Source: an uncultured Muribaculaceae bacterium (GTDB lineage Bacteria; Bacteroidota; Bacteroidia; Bacteroidales; Muribaculaceae). From it: a DNA stretch of 5,494 nt. This document shows, in pieces, positions 1 to 5,408 of the stretch. The notes under the pieces are model-generated. The model was not told the origin of the DNA. It saw only the letters and a program-made list of their open reading frames with translations, and did not search any database. The stretch is from positions 1 to 5,494 of the forward strand of contig CAJGDJ010000067.1 in NCBI GenBank assembly GCA_904502025.1, in the 5' to 3' direction. Both the position numbers and the translations under genes were made by a program. Every line of letters begins with the position of its first letter. Position 1 is the stretch's first letter.

Positions 1-27
1 GGAAGATTCATTATTTGATGGAATTAA

Positions 28-44
28 TGATTCTTACAGAATCA
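28..44. repeat. Short perfect hairpin TGATTCT-TAC-AGAATCA
   Basis: A 7-bp perfect inverted repeat with a 3-base loop. A competing pairing exists between AATGATT at 26-32 and AATCATT at 46-52. Neither strand has a T-run directly after the hairpin, so it is not a good intrinsic terminator. No function is assigned. Confidence 0.4.
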
Positions 45-150
45 CAATCATTCTAACCCTTTACCGTGCATTGTCTCTTCGAGCCAATACCCGGCTATGC
101 AAAAAGCATTACCTTCGGCAATGCCAACTTTCAATGCGTCAGCCTCAGCT

Positions 151-189
151 CTCCCCTTGCACTTGTGCAGGGGGAGTACGGCGAAGCCG
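151..189. repeat. Paired GC-rich stem-loops
   Basis: Two adjacent hairpins are directly visible. The first pairs 151-162 (CTCCCCTTGCAC) with 165-176 (GTGCAGGGGGAG): 12 positions, with one G-T wobble and a tight TT turn. The second pairs CGGC at 179-182 with GCCG at 186-189 around a GAA loop. A run of G residues follows (190-197). Back-to-back GC-rich hairpins of this kind are typical of interspersed palindromic repeats in bacterial intergenic space. Whether this one is repeated in its genome cannot be seen from a single window. Confidence 0.5.
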
Positions 190-203
190 GGAGGGGGTTA
201 ACC

Positions 204-215
204 ACCTAATTAGGT
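204..215. repeat. 12-bp perfect palindrome ACCTAATTAGGT
   Basis: A perfect 12-base palindrome, next to a second, 8-base palindrome GGTTAACC at 196-203. It could be a dimeric regulator site or part of the repeat element; nothing in the window decides between these. No target gene is adjacent. Confidence 0.35.
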
Positions 216-354
216 TTTACTCCGATTTTTGACACAGTCCCACGAAGTGCTTGCACCGGAGGGGGATAGGTCGTGCGAAGCACGAATGCTGAAGCAAGCC
301 TATCCCCCCACTGTATTTTAGGTGAGCTGTCGCTTGTAACTGAGGGGAGTAAAA
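215..354. repeat. Putative 140-bp repeat element with nested inverted repeats and a three-way junction
   Basis: The ends are a 9-bp inverted repeat: TTTTACTCC at 215-223 and GGAGTAAAA at 346-354. Inside, ACAGT (234-238) is complementary to ACTGT (310-314), and GGGGGATAGG (261-270) pairs perfectly with CCTATCCCCC (299-308). The last stem encloses two hairpins: TCGTGC-GAA-GCACGA at 271-285 and TGCT-GA-AGCA at 287-296. Together they would fold as a three-way junction on either strand. No open frame of note lies inside. The nested symmetry suggests a small non-autonomous mobile element or a structured RNA, but no target-site duplication is evident and copy number is unknown. The right end overlaps the start of the rubrerythrin terminator, so the exact boundary is uncertain. 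Confidence 0.4.
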
Positions 355-391
355 GCAAGAGGTTATTCAAAATTTGAACAACCTCTTGCTT
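353..391 (-). terminator. Intrinsic terminator of the rubrerythrin gene
   Basis: Positions 353-371 and 373-391 are inverted repeats of 19 bases with one A-C mismatch; the central part will form the loop. The core stem is GCAAGAGGTT/AACCTCTTGC. Read on the minus strand, the stem ends CTTGC and runs into TTTTA, a short U-tract. It starts 21 bases after the rubrerythrin stop codon, where a terminator for that gene is expected. The plus strand has no comparable T-run after the stem, so it is probably one-directional. Confidence 0.8.
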
Positions 392-411
392 ATGTATCCC
401 GATATTATTGA

Positions 412-954
412 TTAATAATTTTCGGCTTTGATTTGGAAGAATGCTTTAGGGTGTTTGCACACAGGGCACATTTCGGGTGCTTTTTTGCCGATAACAATGT
501 GTCCGCAGTTAGCACATTCCCAAATGCAGTCGCCTTCGCGAGAGAATACTAATTGACCTTCGACGTTAGCGAGAAGTTTGCGATAGCGTTCTTCATGTTC
601 TTTTTCGATTTTGCCTACCATGTCGAAGAGAGCAGCGATTTTAGTGAAGCCTTCTTCGCGAGCTTCTTGTGCAAAACGAGCATACATGTCGGTCCATTCA
701 TAGTTTTCGCCTTGAGCTGCATCAAGAAGATTTTCGGCAGTTGCAGGAACAGAATCTCCATGAAGGAGTTTGAACCAAATTTTAGCGTGTTCTTTTTCGT
801 TGTTAGCTGTTTCTTCAAAGATTTTAGCTATTTGTTCGTAGCCATCTTTGCGAGCTTGTGACGCATAATAAGTGTATTTGTTGCGAGCCATTGATTCACC
901 GGCAAACGCTTCTTGTAGATTTTTTTCGGTTTTAGAACCTTTCAATTCAGCCAT
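412..954 (-). CDS. rbr: Rubrerythrin (non-heme diiron peroxidase)
   Basis: The 180-residue product matches rubrerythrin over its whole usual length. Residues 1 to about 138 form the ferritin-like four-helix bundle. The expected diiron ligands are present: E20, the pair E53-x-x-H56, E83 and E86, and E117-x-x-H120. Residues 143-180 are a rubredoxin-like Fe(Cys)4 domain with C147-x-x-C150 and C163-x-x-C166. An extra cysteine, C143, lies just before the first pair. Family members are cytoplasmic and reduce hydrogen peroxide to water with electrons from NAD(P)H passed through the rubredoxin centre, protecting anaerobes from oxygen. The ATG at 952-954 starts the conserved ELKGSKTEKNL helix, so the start is secure. 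There is no Shine-Dalgarno sequence; the bases upstream are A/T-rich. A promoter candidate (1054-1084) and a terminator (353-391) suggest a single-gene transcript, although read-through from the nitroreductase gene is not excluded. Confidence 0.96.
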   Translation of the reverse strand: MAELKGSKTEKNLQEAFAGESMARNKYTYYASQARKDGYEQIAKIFEETANNEKEHAKIWFKLLHGDSVPATAENLLDAAQGENYEWTDMYARFAQEAREEGFTKIAALFDMVGKIEKEHEERYRKLLANVEGQLVFSREGDCIWECANCGHIVIGKKAPEMCPVCKHPKAFFQIKAENY

Positions 955-984
955 AATGATAATTTTTAGTTGAGATTATTAATT

Positions 985-1047
985 ATAAATTCTATTGTGA
1001 AATTTTAAGTTAATAAATTCTATTGTGAAATTTTAAGTTAATAAATT
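985..1047. repeat. 28-bp direct tandem repeat, 2.25 copies
   Basis: Positions 985-1012 and 1013-1040 are identical, and a third copy breaks off after 7 bases (1041-1047). The unit is very A/T-rich and contains TTCTATTGTGAAATTTTAAG. There is no spacer between copies, so it is not a CRISPR. It lies between the proposed rubrerythrin promoter and the start codon, placing it in the 5' untranslated leader if that promoter is right. It could be a doubled regulator site, an mRNA-stability element or a slippage duplication. Confidence 0.9.
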
Positions 1048-1053
1048 ACTATG

Positions 1054-1084
1054 CGAAGTTATATAAAAAGCAACATTTTTGCAA
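1054..1084 (-). promoter_or_regulatory. Candidate Bacteroidetes-type promoter for rubrerythrin
   Basis: On the minus strand, TTG (1084-1082) is followed after 20 bases by TAACTTCG (1061-1054). This matches the known Bacteroidetes vegetative pattern, TTG near -33 and TAnnTTTG near -7 spaced about 19-21 bases, with one mismatch in the -7 element. Transcription would start near 1049 and leave a leader of about 95 bases containing the tandem repeat. The motif is short and the region is A/T-rich, so this is a prediction only. Confidence 0.5.
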
Positions 1085-1094
1085 TAGTAATGAA

Positions 1095-1841
1095 TTATTT
1101 TGTTATGTTAAATCCTTGTGAGCGTAGTGCATCAAGCATTTCGTAGTTCATTGCCTCACGATAGTAGTTGATGATGTGTGAAGCCCAGTCATTATCAGAA
1201 GTTGAGCCACTACGAGTAGTGTTGTATTGAATTATGCGATTGTCATAATCAATCAGGTTTTGAGTCATATCGTCGGTGCGATAGTGGTTGCTGTGAATCA
1301 TTAACTCTTTTCCTTGTTTGGGCTTCAAATCGTTTGTTTCGCGAGGCACGCCAATAGCCAAGCCACACACGGCAAATACTCCTTGAGGTAGTTTTAGTAG
1401 TTTTGCTATCTCTTTGGGAGCGGCAGTGCGAGCATAGCCAATGCAACAAGTGCCAAGCCCACACGACTCGGCTGCAACTACTGCACTCATCATGGCAAGA
1501 GAAGCGTCGATGATTCCTACCATCACGCCATCGGCAGTGTGTGAAAATTGGGGCATTTCGATGTTCTTTGCCTTGGCTATGGTTGTGATTTTGTTATAAT
1601 CGGCACAAAAGAGAAGAAAACGATTGCACGTTTTAATTTGTTTTTGATTTGTGAGTTCAAAGAGTTTTATTTTAGTTTCTTGGTCAGAAATGTCAATTAC
1701 CGAGAATTGTTGCCCGTTGTAACTTGTGGGGGTGTTGCGAATTGCGGCATAGATGAGGTTTAGATTGCTTTGTGAAATGTTTTGGCGTTCATAGCGACGA
1801 GTGCTTCGACGCTCTAATAAAGTGTCTTTAACTGATTTCAT
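1095..1841 (-). CDS. Nitroreductase family FMN oxidoreductase, NfsA/FRP-like
   Basis: The 248-residue product has the layout of NfsA/FRP flavin reductases, cytoplasmic FMN dimers that transfer two electrons from NAD(P)H to nitro compounds, quinones or free flavin. Visible marks are the N-terminal FMN phosphate-binding ERRSTRRY (residues 10-17), TSYNGQQFSVI (39-49) with polar flavin-contacting residues, the helix containing DASLAMMSAVVAAESCGLG (112-130), CCIGYAR (132-138), and FAVCGLAIGVP (156-166) followed by a C-terminal arm. In NfsA the arm carries a KPRLP motif whose arginine is reported to help bind NADPH; here the matching stretch reads KPKQG (173-177), with lysine instead. The physiological substrate cannot be inferred. 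There is no signal peptide. The ATG at 1839-1841 is the natural start; the upstream bases are rich in A and C without a Shine-Dalgarno sequence. The amidase terminator 73 bases upstream implies its own promoter, which I could not identify. Confidence 0.88.
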   Translation of the reverse strand: MKSVKDTLLERRSTRRYERQNISQSNLNLIYAAIRNTPTSYNGQQFSVIDISDQETKIKLFELTNQKQIKTCNRFLLFCADYNKITTIAKAKNIEMPQFSHTADGVMVGIIDASLAMMSAVVAAESCGLGTCCIGYARTAAPKEIAKLLKLPQGVFAVCGLAIGVPRETNDLKPKQGKELMIHSNHYRTDDMTQNLIDYDNRIIQYNTTRSGSTSDNDWASHIINYYREAMNYEMLDALRSQGFNITK

Positions 1842-1913
1842 AGTTGGTGTTTGTTTTGTTGGTTACTATATGGTATAACGTAGATAAAGGCATATTTGTT
1901 GAGTTAAAATAAT

Positions 1914-1941
1914 AAAAAAGAGGACCGAAGTCCTCTTTTTT
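1914..1941 (-). terminator. Intrinsic terminator of the amidase gene, with UUCG tetraloop
   Basis: A perfect inverted repeat pairs 1914-1925 with 1930-1941. On the minus strand the RNA reads GAGGAC-UUCG-GUCCUC followed by a run of six U. C(UUCG)G is among the most stable RNA tetraloops known, and the A-run before and U-run after the stem complete a textbook terminator. It begins 22 bases after the amidase stop codon. On the plus strand the loop is CGAA and a T-run also follows, so it may work in both directions, though no plus-strand gene ends here. Confidence 0.93.
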
Positions 1942-1963
1942 ACTTATAGATGAAAAATGTTAC

Positions 1964-4900
1964 TTATTTGGCAAATTTCGCAACATGAACGTCGCCATTA
2001 ACGTCAACCACTCTTACGATATAAACACCTTTGTTAAGGCCACTGAGGTCATATTGGTCAACACCAATTTCATTAGCTATCATTGCACCAGAAATACCGA
2101 AGATTGCAAGGTTTTCAACCTCTACACCACCAATATATAGAGTGTTGTTTCTTACGAAGATATTCATTGATGCTTTTTCTGCAATAACTTCTTCAATGTC
2201 GGTAGTTGTAGTGAGTTTGAATGTGTATTGAGCTGCCATTTGTCCAGGCACATATTGATATAGTTTCGCTTCATAATCGTCAACGATTTCGGCTGTAATA
2301 CAGTTGGCATTAGGAGCACATGCTTGAGTTGAGAATTGAGCATTGTGAGTAGCAACAATCTTGTTGTTGGTGATATCTACAACTTGGAAACCATCTACAT
2401 AGTTTGTGCCGATAGGTTCAACGGCATAAAGTGTTTCGTTGAGAGTGAAGAATGTACCACCTTGTGTGCTGTTGATGCCATTGTTTGCATAAGCCACAAA
2501 TTCAGTGCCGTTGTGATAGTAGAAACTTTTATTTCCACGTAAACGTACTGCGATAGCATCGCTATTGTTGTTAGTTTCTAATGGTATCACGATTGATTGA
2601 GCATCGGCAGTGATAACGCCAATGTCAATTTTCTTGCATGATTTTTGTACACCATTTTGAATGTAAATTTTAGCAACTGATGTAGCATCTTTAGGGAATA
2701 GGAACATTACACCACCACCGTCGTTCATGATGTTACCAACGATGTGTCCCATATATTGCATTTGGTTAGTGGTCATGCCATCGGGGAGGGTAACGGTGAG
2801 GTCTTGGAATGCAGTTTTGCCAGCAGGTAAAATCTTGAATGAAGTAGCTGCCGCTGTGTAAATAGTAGTATTGATGACGATATTGCCAGCATCGTCCATT
2901 GCAATTGCTGATCCTGCTGCTGATGTGCAAACTTCTGTTTTACCTGATTTAGTGTAGTAATACAATTTCGAGTTTGCCATATCATTTACATAAATCTTGC
3001 CACCTTTACCTGCAGCCCAACGAGAGTTTGTGTTTGCTGTAAGAATGTCGCTTGTAACTGCCCAATCTTGTGTGAGTGAAGCACCGGTAACAATGAGTTT
3101 TTCGGTTGCAGTACCGTTCAATGTTATTTTTACATCGTCGGCTCCTGTAGATGACGCAGTAATTGTTGCATTATGGCTACCACCGGCTGTTGGGTTGTAA
3201 GTGATTGTAACGTCGCCACCTGTACTTGAAAGAGATGTGGTGTTCAAAGAGAATTGGTCGGCATTTGTTCCTGAAAGTGCAAGACTGATATTGCCGGAAA
3301 GGTTGCTACCGTTGATTGTGATTTTCTTGGTAATAGGAGTGCCTACTTCGGTTGAAAGTGAAGCTGATGTAGCACTTGCTGTAATTGTTGGAGAAACCGG
3401 TTTAACTTCTTCAACTGTGTTAGACGCTGCTGTGCCATGGAGGTAATATGCAATACCTTGGCCGGTTGATAATACCCATGCTTCAACACCACTTGTGCCG
3501 TTAACAGCAGCAATAACGTTACCTGTACAGTTAGTGTTTTGAACGGTTGAACTCAATCCGGCAGATGGATAGTCGCCACAATCGGTAGGTTTGCTCCATT
3601 CTGAATCTTTCTTGAGGAGTTTCATGCGACCACCTGTGTAGTTTTTGGCTTTTTGAGCATCGGTTTGAGAGCTCCAGTTGTCTCCTTCCATTGTGTTGAA
3701 AGTCATAGCAACACCATATTCAGCATTTTTCCAAGTGAATGTTTGGAATGCAGTGCCCCAAGTTTCTTCAGAGTCAATATAGTATTCGCGAGAACCTGAA
3801 CTGTTCAAACGTGTAGTGTGGTTGTTTTTACCATCAATCCAATAGTAGTTAGAACCTGGATATACGCGAGTTGAACCACCTGTGTTGAGGATAGTCGAGC
3901 CATCGGTAGTGGCATTTACAACCGTTGGAGTTGTTGCACATTTGCCATCAGTAATTGCATAAGAAACAATGCGAGTTGCATCAGATGCGTAGTGTCCAAA
4001 TGAGATTTTACCGCTTGACCATGTTCCGTAGAAACCGATATAGTCGCCAATACGAGTTGCACCGCCAAAGTTAGTTGTGCTTAGCAATACTCGAGGAGCC
4101 GAGTTGTCGTCGTCCCATACATATACGCGGAATTCACCGGTTGTTGCAAGGTTACAAGCCACAATTTTGCCATCGCAAGCTTTAACGTCGCAAAGTGTGA
4201 GAGTACCACCTTCGATGCCGGTTTTGTCGAGATTGCCAAGGTCAGCACCTGTTTGAGCATTTACAACTTTAATATCGCTATGGTTATACACGAGGTATAG
4301 TTTGCCAGCATTGTAAGTCATGTTGCGCACTTTACTTGCGTCCCAACCAAATTTAGTGATTGTGCCTTTTTGATCTGAAGCATTCCATTTTTCGGTAAAT
4401 GTGAGAGGTGCAGCAGTTGCAGTACCAGTAAGTTTTACTGTTTTCTTTAAACTTCCTGATGTAATAGTAAGTGTTCCCGAGAATGAACCTGTAGTAGTAG
4501 GAGCAAATTTAACTGTTACAGAACCCCCTGAAGTAGATAGAGATTTAGACGAGATTGAGAAGCCTGTACCAGAGATAGATGCAGTAGGAGTTGCAGTAAG
4601 GTTAGAAGCTTTAACGCTAACTGCATTGGTTGATTCGCTTCCTTCCACACAAGAGAAATCCATAGATGTTGGGTTGAGAGTCATTGTTGGGTCAGGTGTA
4701 GAAGTTGAAGATGATCCTGATGGGTCAACGATATCGCTTTTTAGCAATACGAGACGATCATAAAAACCATAAAGGTGTCCTTGTACCCATTTTTTGAAAC
4801 CATCATTTGATTCACTCTTGATGATGTTCCATTCAGTTTTGTTGTCAACAAAAAGCCCTTCGGTCAATACTGCTGGTACTGATGAGCTACCCATGATAAC

Positions 4901-5386
4901 TGTATAGCTTGCAGTTTTTACACCGCGGTTGGTAGGAGTGAAACCGCTAACTGTTTTGAAATTGGCAATAAGTTGTGCTTGCACTTTGTTTGCGAGCAAT
5001 GAGCTATTACCAGTTTTGTGATAGTAGTATGTTTCTGTACCTTTTGCAGTAGTATTGAATGCATTGAGGTGGAGAGAACAGAAAATATAAGGGTCATACG
5101 ATACAGATGAAGCTTTGCGTGATGAAAGCGAAATAAATGTATCGGTCGTACGAGTCATCTTGACTGTACCACCACATTCATTTACAATGCGATTTTTTAG
5201 TGCTGTACCACATCGAAGTACCAATGTAGCTTCGTGTGGAGCACTTGGGCCACTTGCGCCAGGGTCAGAACCACCATGACCAGGGTCGATCATAATTTTA
5301 TAGTTTGTCCATTTTGTTGCGGCCTCAGTAGGCATTGTTATCGCCGCAATAACAAATAATGCTATTATTGAAAATATCTTTTTCAT
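1964..5386 (-). CDS. Secreted multidomain N-acetylmuramoyl-L-alanine amidase (Amidase_3) with T9SS-type C-terminal domain
   Basis: 1140 residues. Residues 1 to about 22 are a Sec signal peptide: KK, a hydrophobic run (IFSIIALFVIAAI), then TEAA. Residues 29-213 form an Amidase_3 domain, which cleaves the MurNAc-L-Ala bond of peptidoglycan. Its zinc ligands H37 (IDPGHGG), E52 and H106 (SLHLNA) and catalytic glutamate E176 (LTEG) are all present, so it should be active. The gating helix insert of AmiB/AmiC-type cell-division amidases is absent. A Ser/Thr/Pro linker (221-234) leads to an Ig-like domain (235-323), a beta-rich, probably propeller-like domain (328-656), a second Ig-like domain (666-761) and a second beta-rich domain (766-1058). 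The last 70 or so residues resemble a T9SS sorting domain: LYIGGVEVENLAIFGISG, then YDLSGLNKGVYIVRV, ending in K. This predicts export across the outer membrane, unusual for a peptidoglycan amidase. The start is fixed by the signal peptide; no Shine-Dalgarno is present. The upstream gene ends 22 bases before, so cotranscription is likely. The amidase call is firm; the roles of the beta-rich domains are unknown. Confidence 0.92.
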   Translation of the reverse strand: MKKIFSIIALFVIAAITMPTEAATKWTNYKIMIDPGHGGSDPGASGPSAPHEATLVLRCGTALKNRIVNECGGTVKMTRTTDTFISLSSRKASSVSYDPYIFCSLHLNAFNTTAKGTETYYYHKTGNSSLLANKVQAQLIANFKTVSGFTPTNRGVKTASYTVIMGSSSVPAVLTEGLFVDNKTEWNIIKSESNDGFKKWVQGHLYGFYDRLVLLKSDIVDPSGSSSTSTPDPTMTLNPTSMDFSCVEGSESTNAVSVKASNLTATPTASISGTGFSISSKSLSTSGGSVTVKFAPTTTGSFSGTLTITSGSLKKTVKLTGTATAAPLTFTEKWNASDQKGTITKFGWDASKVRNMTYNAGKLYLVYNHSDIKVVNAQTGADLGNLDKTGIEGGTLTLCDVKACDGKIVACNLATTGEFRVYVWDDDNSAPRVLLSTTNFGGATRIGDYIGFYGTWSSGKISFGHYASDATRIVSYAITDGKCATTPTVVNATTDGSTILNTGGSTRVYPGSNYYWIDGKNNHTTRLNSSGSREYYIDSEETWGTAFQTFTWKNAEYGVAMTFNTMEGDNWSSQTDAQKAKNYTGGRMKLLKKDSEWSKPTDCGDYPSAGLSSTVQNTNCTGNVIAAVNGTSGVEAWVLSTGQGIAYYLHGTAASNTVEEVKPVSPTITASATSASLSTEVGTPITKKITINGSNLSGNISLALSGTNADQFSLNTTSLSSTGGDVTITYNPTAGGSHNATITASSTGADDVKITLNGTATEKLIVTGASLTQDWAVTSDILTANTNSRWAAGKGGKIYVNDMANSKLYYYTKSGKTEVCTSAAGSAIAMDDAGNIVINTTIYTAAATSFKILPAGKTAFQDLTVTLPDGMTTNQMQYMGHIVGNIMNDGGGVMFLFPKDATSVAKIYIQNGVQKSCKKIDIGVITADAQSIVIPLETNNNSDAIAVRLRGNKSFYYHNGTEFVAYANNGINSTQGGTFFTLNETLYAVEPIGTNYVDGFQVVDITNNKIVATHNAQFSTQACAPNANCITAEIVDDYEAKLYQYVPGQMAAQYTFKLTTTTDIEEVIAEKASMNIFVRNNTLYIGGVEVENLAIFGISGAMIANEIGVDQYDLSGLNKGVYIVRVVDVNGDVHVAKFAK

Positions 5387-5408
5387 AATGGTAGTTTTTT
5401 AAGGTTGA

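Larger units (their letters stand above)
1..350. other. Gene-free, structured, GC-rich intergenic region
   Basis: No convincing coding region is seen on either strand. The segment from about 61 to 350 is clearly richer in G+C than the flanking genes and is dense in short inverted repeats: 28-34/38-44, 106-113/117-124 (one mismatch), 151-162/165-176, 179-182/186-189, the palindrome 204-215, and a nested structure at 261-308. Several have GAA or TT loops. This pattern fits an interspersed non-coding repeat or a decayed mobile element rather than ordinary spacer. It lies downstream of the rubrerythrin terminator, so it is unlikely to be that gene's 3' untranslated region. What lies beyond position 1 is unknown, so it could also be the upstream region of a gene to the left. 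Confidence 0.6.

Noticed and set aside
261..308. Riboswitch or cis-regulatory RNA
   Set aside because: The fold is riboswitch-like in shape, but no gene lies downstream on either strand within the window and no known riboswitch core motif is recognised.
553..861. 102-codon open frame on the plus strand
   Set aside because: It is antisense to rubrerythrin. Its phenylalanine-rich translation is the complement of Lys/Glu-rich helices.
970..992. PerR/Fur-type operator TTATAATTAATAA before rubrerythrin
   Set aside because: It resembles half of a PerR box but the second half mismatches at several positions, and such strings are frequent in A/T-rich leaders.
985..1047. CRISPR-like repeat of 28 bp
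   Set aside because: The unit length is in the CRISPR range, but the copies abut with no spacers and no cas genes are nearby.
1062..1084. Terminator for the nitroreductase gene
   Set aside because: On the minus strand GCAA-AAATG-TTGC is followed by TTTTT, but a 4-bp stem is too weak to call, and the bases overlap the proposed rubrerythrin promoter.
1842..1913. Promoter for the nitroreductase gene
   Set aside because: A promoter is expected after the terminator, but the best -7 candidate (TATCTACG on the minus strand) has two mismatches and no TTG about 20 bases before it.
3201..3446. 81-codon and neighbouring plus-strand frames
   Set aside because: Antisense to the second Ig-like domain of the amidase; there is no independent start signal or family resemblance.
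4401..4763. 120-codon open frame on the plus strand
   Set aside because: It is antisense to the amidase's first Ig-like and linker region, which has clear family features in its own frame. The translation is a low-complexity shadow and lacks any recognisable domain.
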